A stretch of DNA of 64,000 nucleotides from Carallia brachiata. Lineage: Eukaryota; Streptophyta; Magnoliopsida; Malpighiales; Rhizophoraceae. Position numbers and translations under genes: made by a program. Below are positions 25,081 to 37,258 of the stretch, piece by piece. Below the pieces are notes generated by a model. That model saw nothing but the letters and a program-made list of their open reading frames with translations, did not search any database and was not told where the DNA came from. The stretch spans positions 1,507,717-1,571,716 of the forward strand of contig JADCRB010000036.1 in assembly GCA_021464245.1 (NCBI GenBank), written 5' to 3'. How positions within the stretch are numbered: the stretch's first letter is position 1; each line of letters starts with the position of its first letter.

Positions 25081-27343
25081 ATGTTCTGTTGCGGAGGCAA
25101 AGAGGAGGAACCCAGCGGCCCACCTGCTAATCATTACACAAACCCACGTAGAGAAGGGAATCTCTATGGTGGCGGTAATTGCCCTTTTCCCTTAATGTGA
25201 AAATCCTCGTGGTTTTATTAATTAGTTCTTCCACCACAATTTATTTTCCTTCAGTAATACGTTTCGTTTAATTGCAAATATGTTGCAATCAAAAAACATA
25301 TTGTGTTCACAATCCCCTTGACAATCCTTGGTTCGTGAATCTAATATTGTTCTCAATTACTAAAAATTATTATGCACTTATTGAGAATAGAAGTTTCGGG
25401 TTATAACTTTAAAAGGTTTCGGATTATAACTTTAAAAAGGAGGTATGACGTTTATGGTAATAGGAAGAGTTATAGCTCATAAGTTTAATTGGCCTCATAA
25501 TGGGCAAAAAAAAAAAAAAAAAACAAGAGAGAGTGAGAGAGAGAGAATTTCAGACCTATTCTAAGTCCTCCGCATAAAGGAAGGTGTTGTTTGATTAATT
25601 AGGCGACCATAACTCTTCATTCAAGGCTAAAATTGAATGATTCTACTATTGTTTCATTCTTTCTTGGGTGCAGTTCTGATTTCTGATGTTATGTTTCACT
25701 TTCCTTTGTTCGGATACGATGATTCCATGCGAGTGTTATAGGCGGTGGGACAGGAGAGCCAAGGAGTGCCAATACTGCCAGAAGTGGAGCTCCTCAGAAG
25801 GACTTACCCATTGAAAAACCAGCTATGACGTTGGCGGAGTTAAATAGGTTGACTGGCAACTTTGGTTCTAAGGCTTTGATTGGAGAGGGTTCCTACGGCC
25901 GAGTTTTCTATGCTAAGTTAAACAATGGTGTCGCTGTTGCAATAAAGAAGCTAGATGCGGGTTCAGAAGAGCCTGATTCTGATTTTGCAGCACAGGTTAT
26001 ATATATGTGTGTGTGTGATTCCTTCTCTATATGTAGCTACTTAGGTGGCTAAATTTTGATGCAATAGTTGTCAATTTTACTTTGGTTCATGCAGTTATCA
26101 GTACTTTCAAGACTTAAACACGAGCACTTTGTGGAGTTGATAGGATATTGTTTGGAGGCAAACAATCGAATAGCTGTTTATGAATTTGCCACTATGGGGT
26201 CTTTACACGATGTACTGCATGGTATATCCAGTCAAGTTTTTACTTTCCCTGCATTTTTTTTACGAAAACTTAATAGGTTTAAGCCAATTTTATGGTGCAG
26301 GTAGGAAAGGTGTACAAGGGGCTGAACCAGGCCCAGTTCTTAGCTGGAACCAGCGAGTTAGAATTGCTTATGGTGCAGCAAAAGGCCTTGAGTATCTGCA
26401 CGAAAAGGTTCAGCCACCTATAGTTCATCGAGATGTCAGATCGAGCAATGTCTTAGTCTTTGATGACTTCATGGCCAAAATTGCTGATTTTAATGTGTCA
26501 AATGCTGCTTCTGACTCTACGGCTCGACTGCATTCAACTAGAGTCCTGGGGACATTTGGTTACCATGCTCCAGAGTAAGCAATGTGTTCCCACCTTATGT
26601 TTTTCTAGCTGATTGCCTGACATTGTGGATTGGTGATCCTGCTTGTACACATAAGTTATTGGTTTTTTTCAAGATTTTTAATCATATGTTTGGCATTTTT
26701 CTTTTCAGGTATGCCATGACAGGGCAGATAACTCTGAAAAGCGATGTTTACAGCTTTGGGGTTGTTCTTCTAGAGCTCTTAACCGGAAGAAAGCCCGTAG
26801 ACCACACAATGCCCAAAGGACAACAGAGTCTTGTTACGTGGGTGTGTTTCTTTGTCTATTTTTCTCTATATTTTCCAATATTATTTCTTGAGTGCATCTG
26901 AATATTGTTGTAAACCCCGCAGGCAACACCAAGACTGAGTGAGGACAAAGTGAAGCAGTGTGTGGATCCCAAACTGAACAATGACTTCCCACCAAAGGCG
27001 GTTGCCAAGGTTCTGACTAATAACCCTTCAATGTTACACCTCAAAACAGTAACCTTTTATTGTCTTGGCACTCTCTCTGTACGTGTGTTTGTGTCGGACA
27101 TTAGATCGAGTTCCTGTTTATCTTGGACATACCTAAAGAAAAATTGTAGAGAATCTTGGTAGAAAGCAAAAATTTCTCATTTTGTTTCTTAATTGTGTTT
27201 GTGGCTGAATACATCAGTTAGCAGCAGTTGCAGCACTTTGTGTTCAGTACGAGGCGGACTTCAGGCCAAATATGACGATTGTTGTGAAGGCTCTTCAGCC
27301 ACTTCTCAACTCAAAGCCAGCAGGGGCAGACTCCAACGCATAA
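25081..27343 (+). CDS. MRI: MARIS/PTI1-like receptor-like cytoplasmic kinase (RLCK VIII)
   Basis: Seven exons (25081-25174, 25742-25995, 26095-26221, 26301-26574, 26709-26841, 26923-27009, 27218-27343) keep one frame and give 364 residues, the usual PTI1-like length. The N-terminus MFCCGG suits S-acylation and membrane attachment. Kinase motifs: P-loop GEGSYGRV (79-86), AIKK with the ATP-binding Lys near 100, HRDVRSSN (201-208), DFN (221-223), a GTFGYHAPE activation segment and [19 protein letters not shown]. The catalytic-loop Lys is replaced by Arg and DFG by DFN, as I recall for MARIS itself. An Arg at about 239 in HSTRVLG corresponds to Arabidopsis MRI R240, the site of a known gain-of-function change in tip-growth integrity signalling downstream of CrRLK1L receptors. 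It lies next to a SINAT gene, as in Arabidopsis. All junctions look intact. Confidence 0.93.
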
Positions 27344-28070
27344 CTTAGCTTTCATCAAGATCAACAGGCCTGGACTTCAGAATATTGCGAACTCCCTCTT
27401 GGATTTATATTTCAACATTCTGTAATCGATTGAGTTATGAAAATTTTTTCAGATCAAATATTTCTGATAGGGTTATCATCTGTTTGATAGAGAACTTGGA
27501 ATAACACTCAATAGATGAATGTATTTATAGTTTTCACTTGACAGACAGGGAAGACTATGTACCAAATAGAACTGTTTGAAATGCAAAATATGAAAAAACT
27601 TCTGTATCCCATCATGCATATTTGCCTGGCTATTTAATTCAGATTAGGTCTTCTCTTCTGTCCCTAGATGATAATTTACCATTTATCAGTTATCTAGTGA
27701 TCACTCATTTTAGTGAAAGAATTATCGGTTGCCTAAAGTAGTCCAAATTAGTGAGTTCATGAGTCATGAAGAGAATGCAATCAAAGAGAAAACACACAGA
27801 GAGAACGAAAGCGAGCAAATGACCTCAAAACCAGAAACATTCTCATTCAAATTGAAACAAGTTACAGCAGACACATCTAAAGACTGAGTTGGAAGCTTCC
27901 ATAACAAAAAAATTCAAACTTCTGTACGGGCACAAGCATCGTAAAGACCGAAAGAAATCAGGAATTGAGTTTGAATGAGGTAAGTACCTATATTACATCA
28001 AAACTACTCACGACTGAACTGGAATATGAAAACAACATTAACATAGCAACCTGCCATAGAAAGGCTAGAA
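27344..28070. other. Convergent 3' ends of the kinase and the small secreted protein
   Basis: Holds the 3' UTR of the plus-strand kinase and the 3' UTR of the minus-strand small gene. No further coding or structural element seen. Confidence 0.5.
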
Positions 28071-28385
28071 CTAGAAAAAACAGAAAAGAAAGGAATAGCC
28101 AAGGATAGTACAAGCTACATAGACAGAAGAAATTTTAGTTGAGAGGGCAGCAGAGGAATCTAAAAAGGGAAAAATTCGAGACTCTTTTCTGATGTGAATT
28201 CCCAGCTTACGGGCATGAAAATGACTCAGATCATTTCCCGCTAATTGTCTTCCTTGTTGCAAGTGTTTTGCAAGAATTTTACCAGAATGACTTAAGACGC
28301 CTTTCCGGGCCAAACTGGGAAGAGAGTTAGATAGTAAGAAAAGGGTTATGAGTAAGAAAGTGAATACATGTCTCATCTGAGTCAT
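28071..28385 (-). CDS. Putative small secreted protein, 104 residues, unrecognised family
   Basis: Single-exon frame of 104 residues. I chose the MTQMRHV start because it is the first ATG below a clear TATA box (28457-28465) and is followed at once by a signal-peptide-like stretch, VFTFLLITLFLLSNSL, with likely cleavage after PSLA. The mature region is basic and His-rich (QGRQLAGNDLSHFHARKLG). The last 17 or so residues are hydrophobic (VYVACTILGYSFLFCFF) after an SSA triplet, which could be a GPI-anchor signal or a transmembrane tail. No CLE, PSK, CEP, IDA, PIP or PSY motif is recognisable. In-frame codons continue upstream to 28481, but that segment overlaps the promoter. It could also be a chance frame. 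Confidence 0.5.
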   Translation of the reverse strand: MTQMRHVFTFLLITLFLLSNSLPSLARKGVLSHSGKILAKHLQQGRQLAGNDLSHFHARKLGIHIRKESRIFPFLDSSAALSTKISSVYVACTILGYSFLFCFF

Positions 28386-28456
28386 GTCTGCTAAGTGATA
28401 GTAGCAATAAGTTGGAGAAAGGAGGTGTAGTGTACAATGCGCAATATCTAGAAGAA

Positions 28457-28465
28457 CTTTTATAG
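28457..28465 (-). promoter_or_regulatory. TATA box of the small secreted protein gene
   Basis: Minus-strand CTATAAAAG lies about 72 bp upstream of the chosen ATG, a normal distance for a TATA box plus a short 5' leader. It excludes the further-upstream in-frame Met as the likely start. Confidence 0.55.
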
Positions 28466-30879
28466 CAGGAAAGAGCAACAAAGTTTTCAGTGTCTGAAAA
28501 TGACTTCAGGATGAAAAGCGACAACAAATGTGGCCCGGGACGTGCTTCCTGTGTCCGATCTTGGCAAATCTTTCCATTAATCAAGTTTCTGAATCATCAG
28601 TTCATCACCCATCATCAAAATTTCCCGCTAGCAATCAATTTTGGCTTATATTTGGATCTTCGAAAACACAAAGGGCTGCCCCAAGAATGTATTCAGTGCA
28701 ATTCTTCAATCTTCCTCGAGTGTCCGCTACGTTTGGAAATCCAAATAGAGTCTTGGTGTCACAATGTCGTTTACAAGTTTCAAGCATGTTTATCGGAATA
28801 GGTCTCTCTGTGGAGCTTCTGTAATGATATGAAACCTGGCGCACCTGTTTTGCCGGTTCACTTGAGACTCGTTCCACATTTAGCTGAGCTACGCCCATTA
28901 ATTTCTTTTTTTTTTTTGTTTGAGGAAAGCCCATTAATTGCTGCCTTTCCACAAGTTCCAGTCTTTTCCGGGCCTGGAGGAGAAGTGATGTCGCCCAATA
29001 TTCACTTATCAAGTTAGCAAGTTTCACTCATCAAAATAGAAAAAAAAATGTATTACGGTAGATAAATTAGTATTTAATGCTCTAAAACTTCCAGGGTTGT
29101 CTTTGACAACAAAATTTCATACCATTTGCCGGTAACTCTTTAATTCCTTTGATCAAGACTAAAAGCTTTAATACCAAGAATGGGTTGGGAGTAGGCAGGT
29201 TATCTTGTCACAGTTTATTCGGAAGTTGGAATACAACTAACGGAAGGATGATTAAAAGTGAAATGGTAATTATGGCACTAAAAAAAAGGCAAACATTAAA
29301 TAGAGAACCCAAAATAGAAGACATTAGTGATAATATTAGAATCCGAAGTGAAGTTCAGGAACCAAATTACTTTTTGTTTTTGGTTTTAATCAAGTTCTAA
29401 CAATATTCCCCTATGCCAATCTACTAGCTTATTCAAATTGTGGAGATGGTGAGAAATGCTTGAAACTGATATTTTTTATATGTACCATTTTATATATGGT
29501 TCTGCCCAGTCGACTTACAGGGAAAAATGATTTAATATCAAACAACCATACAAATGAACTTTAAATACATGTAGACAAGATTTGAAATTCAAATCTCAAA
29601 TCTTGACATTGATAATTATTATTCTCAATTATTTGAGTTATACCTGATCTATTTGTATTTCATTAATTAAAAAACATTCATGCTATTGTTGGGCCAACGA
29701 TAGATGGACCTGACTTCGGCTAGGTCGGCCCGGAACTATACGGATACGAGGAAAAATCGGATTGTGAGTTTACGGTCTCGGCTTTAATCGCACTTGAGCA
29801 AATGTTTAATTGGTCACAATTGAAATATTTGATCAATTGGCTCAACAAACTAATCAGACTACACTGATTTCACACTAATTAAAAAAATGAGTAGTGATAT
29901 ATATTACAATCCAATCTCTTGACTTTTTGCAATTATTTTATGTAGAAATCAATTTCAGTAGAAAGACTCTGCACAATAATTTTTAATAAAAATTTTAAAA
30001 TAACAAAAAAAAGAAATTTTAATTTAATTTATGTGTTTTAATAAGTATAATTTATTTATAATTTTATACTATATAATAAATAAAGTTTATATAAAATAAA
30101 AACTAATAAATTTACAAAATAAAAAATTATGAATGAGGTATACTAAAAAAATTAAATTAAAATAAGACTGAACGGAAATTAAAATTAAAGATAAAGTCGC
30201 AGTTGACTGGGACCGGACCGGGTTTAGCTCCAACCATAGCGCACATACCGGTACATTTATGTTACGATCCAAGCCATCGAGAACAAGGCGGATTTTATTA
30301 TTTCATTGATTTCATAGCTTCCCAAAATCCAACGCGTTTCTAAAAAAAAAAAAAAAAAAAAAATGTCATTGTACTTCCAAAATTAAGCATTTATCTGAAT
30401 ATTTTTTGGTATAATAAGACTGTAATTTTGTATAATAAAACTGTTATTTTGTATAATAAAAAAAATATAAAAAATATAATTTTTTTTATTACATAAAATA
30501 ATAATTTTGTTACATAAAATTATAAATTTTTTGTAAAAAAAATATTTAGATAAATACTTAATTCTGGAATTCTAATTTTTTTTTAAAAAAAAAAAAACTC
30601 CCAAACAAGTAATACACTTTTTCCAGAGTGCCATGCGGCCAGCGCGAAATATTGACTTTCGGAAAAAAAACAAAAGGTCGACTCATAGGATTGCTATTGC
30701 TGGCACACTTAACCAAAAAAAAATTTTTTTCATTGGAAAAACTCTTCAGTTCATAATCGATTATATAATAATGATAAACAAAATAAGAATGAAACGAGAA
30801 AAATTCTGAGCTGATAGCAGAAAGAAAGCTTTGATTTGATTTGAGTATCACAAAAGGAAGTTTGCATCATTTTAATTTG
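28466..30879. other. Gene-free spacer
   Basis: No supportable coding region. The part after 29.9 kb is very AT-rich, with repeated TATAATAAAACTGT-type units around 30410-30530 and long A runs. The last 110 bases before 30880 are duplicated before the RLCK pseudogene (33915-34021), so they belong to the RLCK duplication unit. Confidence 0.55.
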
Positions 30880-33207
30880 ATGGGTATCTGCTGGAGCTGT
30901 CTTGCAGGCAAGTCAAAGTCAGCCACAGCACCAGCCGCCAACGATCCAGCTCCCACCATCGCCCCAGCCTCACCCCCATCCCCGGATCCAGCTCCCAGCA
31001 TCATTGGCCATTTCAGTGATGGTAAGTTTGCTACCATTTCTTTCTTCATAAATTGATCCTTTTTTTCTTTTCATTGAAATTCAGCCATAACTTATGTTCC
31101 CATCCAAAACATAGTTGTCAGCCCCCACTGCTATTACTTGGCTTGGGAAAAGTTTGTGCTCCATACAATTTCTTCGTGAAGTATCAAAGTATAATCGGTC
31201 CCCAATTTAGTGAAATCACATTGATATTTTGTAGAAAAACAAAATGAAGCCATAAGATATATTTGCTTCTGTTGTTTTACATTTTATCAGTATAGTTGCA
31301 TTGAGTTAACGATTGATTGCACTTTGATGCTTTGTATGGAGGAATTGTATGGATCTGCATCCGTGCCCTTTTTGGTTTTTATGTATGTAATTTCAACTAC
31401 AATCTCATTCCAGAACTTAATTATGGGCTATAGTTTTCCATTTAAGGCCTTTAGTTTCTACCCTGACTGACTAGAAACCTGTTATCAGGTGATGATTCGT
31501 TTAGGGGTAGCAATGCCTCTGGCAACAGCTGGCTCTCTGTGGCAACTACCAATATTACATCATTGCTAATTCAGGCCAGTGGCGCTATTGGAGCATTTTG
31601 GCTCAACAATGTGGCTGATGATAATGAATTCCCGGCGGCAGTGGATGATGAGGCACTTCCAGATTTGGGTACTGCTACTAGTGGCTCAAAGCTGAGAGCT
31701 TTCACCTATGCACAACTGAAAGCTGCGACCCTTAATTTTAGAAGTAGTATGGTGATAGGAAAGGGAGGTTTTGGCAGCGTGTACAAGGGTTGGCTCAAGG
31801 AGAAGTTGCCATGTCAGGGCACTAAGAAATGGGCTATTGCCGTCAAGAAATTGGAATCAAGCAGCAAGCAAGGATTTCGCCAGTGGCGGGTGATTCTTTG
31901 AACTTGCTCGCGTTGTATGCTATTATGTCTTCTCAAACACTGTGACAAATATCACCAAGATTAAGCTTTTGCCGCTAAGAAATGGCTTTGTTGTATACTA
32001 ATCTGGCTGTCAGTTGCTCATGCATGCAGGCAGAAGTCGGTTTCCTTAGAAGGCTTTCTCATCCAAACATCATAAAGCTGTTGGGATACTGCCGCGAAGA
32101 TGAAGAGCTTCTCATTGTCTATGAATTCATGCAAAAAGGCAGCTTAAATTATCATTTGTTTGGAAGTACGAACTGTCCAACTTCAATAAATTTTAGAGAT
32201 ACCAGCCAAATGCTCGGGCATTGCTGGTGTGATTTTTGCAGATAAAAGATCGCTCATTCTATTCTTGCTGCATCGAATTATTCTACTTGTGCAGGGAAAT
32301 CAAGCCAAGTGCTACCGTGGGAAATAAGAGTAAAAGTTGCAGTAGGAATGGCTCAAGGATTGTCTTATTTGCATATGATGGACAAGCCAATAATCTACCG
32401 GGATTTCAAAACCTCTAATGTTCTTCTTGACGAGGTAACTTCTGGATTACTGCAAAGTCTAAATCCTAGACTCGATGAGTAATACTTTTCATAAAATTAT
32501 AGAGGCTGACTTCACAAATAGATAAAATCTTCCTTTTACTGTTGCCTTTTGATGCAATACCTAAAAACTATGATCCACCCTGTAATGGAAAATGAGAGCC
32601 TTTAAGTCATTAGAGAGGAGCCAAAAGTTTCTATTTAGAAATCGCCTAACTTCAAATGTTTTATCAGTCCTATAATGCAAAGATATCAGACTTTGGCTTG
32701 GCAAAATGGGGACCAACAGATGGCGACCAAAGTGTAACAGGGCATGTTGTAGGGACAGTTGGTTATGCTGCTCCTGAGTATATTGCTGCAGGTAATTTCT
32801 TTATGCCCTTAGACTAGATGTCCACAGGTTTCCATGATGGTTTGCTTTTGAACTTTGCCATGACAACGGTGCTATTCTATTGGTCAGGAATTTTGTACGT
32901 AAAGAGCGATGTGTATAGTTTTGGCGTTGTCTTGGTCGAGTTGCTAACAGGTTTAAGGGCAATCGATAAAAGCCGTCCAAGTGGGCAAAAGAACCTATTG
33001 GAATGGGCTAAACCATCTTTATCAAGTAAAAAGAAGCTGAAAAATATAATGGACCCTAAATTGGAGGGGAAATATGCTATCAAGGAAGTTGTGCAAGTTG
33101 CACACCTTGCTCTCAGATGTGTTCAAGGTGACCCCAAACGCCGACCGTCAATGAAAGAAGTTGCGGAGACACTAGAAAAGCTTGAAGCTCGCCATAAAAT
33201 TGACTAA
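30880..33207 (+). CDS. Receptor-like cytoplasmic kinase, RLCK-VII/PBL-like
   Basis: Six exons (30880-31021, 31489-31889, 32030-32165, 32295-32434, 32668-32791, 32888-33207) read through in one frame to a 420-residue Ser/Thr kinase. The N-terminus MGICWSC has a Gly2 for myristoylation and two Cys for palmitoylation, as in PBL kinases that work with surface receptors at the plasma membrane. A Pro/Ala-rich linker follows. The kinase domain carries [17 protein letters not shown], a [12 protein letters not shown] segment, [30 protein letters not shown] and [24 protein letters not shown] is typical of RLCK-VII. A decayed tandem copy lies at 34022-36045, including the upstream 110 bp and part of the 3' region. 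Which PBL it is orthologous to cannot be settled here. Confidence 0.9.
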
Positions 33208-33242
33208 GAAGAATGGATTTCATTCTAGATGTCAAATGTCTG

Positions 33243-33410
33243 ATGAGGATTGTCAGATTCCTCGTACACATGCAAATTAGCATCATCTGTAATCTTCCAT
33301 TCCACCATTTTTGGAAGGGAAACTGAACTATATCAAATGGCTCATTCAGATTGTCAGTTTCCTCATAGACATGCAAACTAGTGTCATCTATCTTCCACCG
33401 TCCCACTTTA
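33243..33410. repeat. Imperfect tandem duplication in RLCK 3' UTR
   Basis: About 33243-33306 and 33344-33405 share GATTGTCAG, TTCCTC, ACATGCAAA and a CATCTNTAATCTTCCA-like end. The pseudogene has only one equivalent at 36070-36135, so the doubling may be specific to the intact copy. Confidence 0.6.
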
Positions 33411-33565
33411 TCATAAGGGACCTGCCAATTCTTGCCTCAGGCAACACTGATATCTCAAACAAAAAAAAAAAAAAACTTTTAAGTGCCTAACGCGAATTGT
33501 TACCTCAACTCAAAAGGAAAAAAAAAAAAAAAAAGCTGATCCACATGATTTCCCTAAAGCACTCA

Positions 33566-33594
33566 AATAATAATAATAATAATAATAATAATAA
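33566..33594. repeat. (AAT)n microsatellite
   Basis: Nine to ten perfect AAT units. Likely polymorphic. Confidence 0.95.
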
Positions 33595-34021
33595 AGAGTC
33601 TCACCACAGAGATACAAGTGAAACTGAGTTGGGATTTAAGCGTGTAAAAATTAAAGTTATTACTTGTCTTTCTTTTTTTTTTTAAACAATAGTTAGTATT
33701 AGTGATCATTCAATTAGGTTACTTTTAGTTTTTTTAACATTTTCCCATTCCAAAAAAGAAAATACAAGTAATATACTAATCTATAGTGCCTAGCGCCAAC
33801 TCAAAAGGGGAAAAAAAGCCGATCCATTATATATATAGTTCATGATTGATGGATCATCCATATGATTTCCCTAGCATACTCATATATATATATATATGTA
33901 TGTAATGATTGATTATATAATGATAAACAACATAAGAAGGAAAACAGGAAAATTCTGAGCTAACAGCAGAAAGAAAGCTCTGATTTTTTGGTAACACAAA
34001 AGGAATTTTGCATCATTTTTT

Positions 34022-36045
34022 ATGGGTATCTGCTGGAGCTGTCTTACAGGCAAGTCAAGTCAGCCACAGCACCAGCCGCCAATGCTCCAGCTCCCACCAT
34101 CGCCCCAGCCGCCAATGCGCTAGCTCCCATGATTGCCCCATCCTCACCCCCATCCCAAGATCCAGCTCGCAGCATCATGGGCCATTTCAGTGATGGTAAG
34201 TTTGCTACCATTTCTTTCTTCATGAATTGATCCCTTTTCTTTTCTTTGAAATTCAGCCGTTACTTATGTTCCCATCCAAAACATAGTTGTCGCCCCCCAC
34301 TACTCTTGGTTTTTATTTACGTAATTTCAAGAACAATCTCATTCCAGAATTTGACTATGAGGTTTCCATTCAAGGGCTTGAGTTTTTACCTTGGCTGACT
34401 AGAAACCTGTTATCAGGTAATGATTCTTTTAGGGGTGGCTCTCTGTGGCAACTACCAATATTACATCATTGCTAATCCAGGCCAGCGGCGCTGTTGGAGC
34501 ATTTTGGTTCAACAATGTGGCTGATGATAATGACTTCCCGGCCGCAGTCGATGATGAGGCACTTGCAGATTTGGGAACTGCTACTAATGGCTCAAATCCG
34601 AGAGCTTTCATCTATGCACAACTGAAAGCTGCGACCCTTAATTTTAGAAGTAGTATGGTGATAGGAAAGGGAGGTTTTGGCAGCGTGTATGAGGGTTGGC
34701 TCAAGGAGAAGTTGCCATTTCCGGGCGCTAAGAAATGGGCAATTGCCGTGAAGAAATTGGAATCAAGCAGTAAGCAAGGATTTCGCCAGTGGCGGGTAGT
34801 TCTTTAAACTTGCTAGCATCGTGCTGTTTTTATGTCTTTTCAAACACTGTGACAAGTAGCACAAGGATTAAGCTTTTATGATGGGGAAATGGTTCGGTTA
34901 TGCACTTTGGGATACTGCCGAGAAGATGAAGAGCTACTTATTGTCTATGAATTCATGCAGAAAGGCAGCTTAAATAACCATTTGTTTAGAGGTAAGGACT
35001 GCCAAATGACGTTAAATTCTAGAGCTACTGGCCAAATGCATAAGCATTTTTGCTGATGTGCAGGCATTATTTTTGCATATAAGCGTTTGCTCATTTTATT
35101 CTTGCTGCATTCAATGTTTCTACTTGTGCAGATAGGTCAGGTGAAGTGCTGCCGTGGGTAACAAGGGTTAAAGTTGCAGTGGGAATGGCTCGAGGATTAT
35201 CTTATTTGCATACGATGGACAAGCCGATAATCTTTCGGGATTTCAAATCCGCTAATATTCTGCTTGACGAGGCAACTTCTGGACTACTACAAAGGCTAGA
35301 GCCTAGAGTTAATAAAATAACATGCTTCGCACAATCATGGAGGCTGACTGCTCAAACCCATAAGATCTTCCCTTTTCCATTACCTTTTAATGCAACACCT
35401 GCAAACTATGATTCACCTTGTAACTGATGGAAAAATGAAAGCCTTAAGTCACTAGCGAGTGGCCAAAAAAAAATCTATTTAGAAATTGCCTAACTCTGAA
35501 TGTTTTATCAGTCCTACAATGCAAAGATATCAAGACTTTGACTTGGCAAAGTGGGGACCAACATATGGTGACGAAAGTGTAACAGGGCATGTTGTAGGCA
35601 CAGTTGGTTATGCTGCTCCCGAGTATATAGTTGAAGGTGATTTCTGTATGCCCTAGACTTAGACATCATTGTTTGCTTTTAAACTTGGCCATGACAGTGA
35701 TGTGTGCCAATGATCAGGGAATTTGTATGTAAAGAGCGATGTGTATAGTTTTAGCGTTGTCTTGGTCGAGATGCTGACAGGTTTAATGTCAATCGATAAA
35801 AACCGTCCAAGTGAGCAATATAAACTAGTGCAATGTGCCAGACCACATTTATATAACAAAAGGAGGCTGAAAGTTATAATGGAGACTATAGATTAGAGGG
35901 GAAATATTCTTTCAGGGAGGCTACGGAAGTAGCACATCTTGCTCTCAGATGCGTTGAAAGTGACCCCAGCCGCCGCCCATCAATGAAAGAAGTTGCGGAG
36001 ACACTAGAAAATCTCAAAGCTCGCCGTGAACCGATTAAGAATAGA
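34022..36045 (+). pseudogene. Decayed tandem copy of the RLCK-VII-like kinase
   Basis: Aligns along its length with 30880-33207 but cannot encode a kinase. Exon 1 (from ATG at 34022) has lost one base in the AAGTCAAAGTCA segment and soon meets a stop. Exon 2 (from about 34419) lacks 22 bp present in the intact gene. The 5' half of exon 3 and its splice acceptor are deleted, removing the helix-C region around HPNIIKL. Exon 4 (about 35133-35271) is open, with FRDFKSAN instead of YRDFKTSN. Exon 5 has an inserted base within KISDFG. Exon 6 has SFSVVL instead of SFGVVL, and a shift leading to a stop at 35894-35896. Large deletions plus missense changes mark true decay rather than sequencing error. 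The duplication includes about 110 bp upstream. Confidence 0.9.
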
Positions 36046-37176
36046 ATTCATTGCAGATCTGAAAGGGCGCATCAGGATCGTCGGATTCCTTATAGACCTT
36101 CAAATTAGTGTCATCTATTGTCCTCCATTCCACTATATCAGAAGGGAAATTGAGCCTGCCAAGTCTTGTCTCAAGCAACATTGATATCTCGACACGATAA
36201 TCTATAGGCCTTCGGTACCACTCGTCATGTAGGATAGGTTAGATGAGTTATCGCATACAATGAGAAGCAGTAAAGCAGTCCTTTCCATGGTCTTGTGGCA
36301 GGGGAATCGTTCTGCTTCCCCTCAATTCAAGGGTCTCGATTCTGGCATGGAGAGAAGCAACTACTCATAAAAAGAGCTCTAGCCAGGACCCAAAAGGTGC
36401 ATTTTTTTTCGCATATACTAGCCATTCTCTGTGTGGACTGGTTTCTGTTTGTCCATTAATGTTGCTGGTTTCAGAATTGCAATGGGTGTCATCGTTGAGG
36501 TTGTACCAAATGCACATTTCAGAACTGATGTTGTTGGAATTCCAGTGAGTTATACTTTGTGATTGTTAAACTGAAGCGTTGCTTAGGTTGAGGTCTTGGA
36601 CATTCTTCTATGGCTAATATACTTCAACAGTTGGTTTGTAATTTTTTTTTCCCCTTTTTATTTTCTTTTAACTGCTTTCATGTTGAATGTTCATGCCAAA
36701 TTTCAATTTGTTTAAATCAGCTAATAAAGCAAAGAGCAGGAGAACGCTTTTATGAAGTGCGTTTTGTTGAGTTATAATTGCCGAAGTTATTTTTCTACTG
36801 TAATGAAAGGTGCTCATCTGTCCCCAAAAAATTAAAAATGAAAGGTCATCATAATCCAAATAGTTCAAAAGCAATTCAGCTTTCGTGGGAAATTGCCTGG
36901 ATGCTGAGACATTCCTCCCATTTCCTAATTTTGTCGGTATTATGTTGACTGTGTTCAAAGTTCATTCGCAGATAGGTACGTCTTGGTTCAAAATGTCAAA
37001 TCCTCCCCCTTCCACGGGGGGTGTTTCCTTCTTAGACTGATGGGAATGGAGTAAAAATGTGTGTGCTTATTATTCATTGAAACTTGATAATAAAAGAGAA
37101 TTTATTACTCTTTTTAGGTGACCCAGAAAGAATAATGGTGATTCTTCTCAGTTCTCACAACAAAAACATTGAATTC
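36046..37176. other. Gene-free spacer
   Basis: The first 150 bp are the decayed RLCK 3' region. Beyond that no coding region is supported. Confidence 0.55.
37162..37166 (-). terminator. Pol III T-run terminator of tRNA-Ser
   Basis: TTTTT on the minus strand, 10 bp past the tRNA 3' end, the usual RNA polymerase III stop. Confidence 0.75.
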
Positions 37177-37258
37177 CGTCGCCTGAGAGATTCGAACTCT
37201 CGCGGGGAAACCCCATGTACTTAGCAGGCACACGCCTTAACCACTCGGCCAAAGCGAC
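37177..37258 (-). tRNA. tRNA-Ser (anticodon GCT)
   Basis: Minus strand, 82 nt. The acceptor stem GTCGCTT pairs with AGGCGAC, with discriminator G. The D-arm has the TGGCCGAGTGGTTAAGGC A-box, the anticodon stem-loop TGTGC-CTGCTAA-GTACA exposes GCT, a long variable arm follows (TGGGGTTTCCCC), and the T-arm has GAGAGTTCGAATCTCTC as B-box. The long variable arm fits class II tRNA-Ser. CCA is not encoded and no intron is seen. Confidence 0.96.

Larger units (their letters stand above)
33208..34021. other. Spacer between RLCK gene and its pseudogene copy
   Basis: Includes the RLCK 3' UTR with an internal tandem repeat, an (AAT)n microsatellite, A-rich runs, and two imperfect copies of a segment containing CTCAAAAGG, GCTGATCCA and ATGATTTCCCTA (about 33508-33565 and 33800-33880). 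The final 100 bp repeat the promoter-proximal region of the intact gene. Confidence 0.6.

Noticed and set aside
28179..28229. Possible 51-nt intron (GTAAGC ... TTTTTAG) inside the small secreted protein gene
   Set aside because: Too short for a plant intron; the unspliced frame is open throughout.
36476..36565. Short frame reading MGVIVEVVPNAHFR, faintly like translation initiation factor IF-1
   Set aside because: The resemblance covers only about 15 residues and no further IF-1 sequence or splice continuation could be found.
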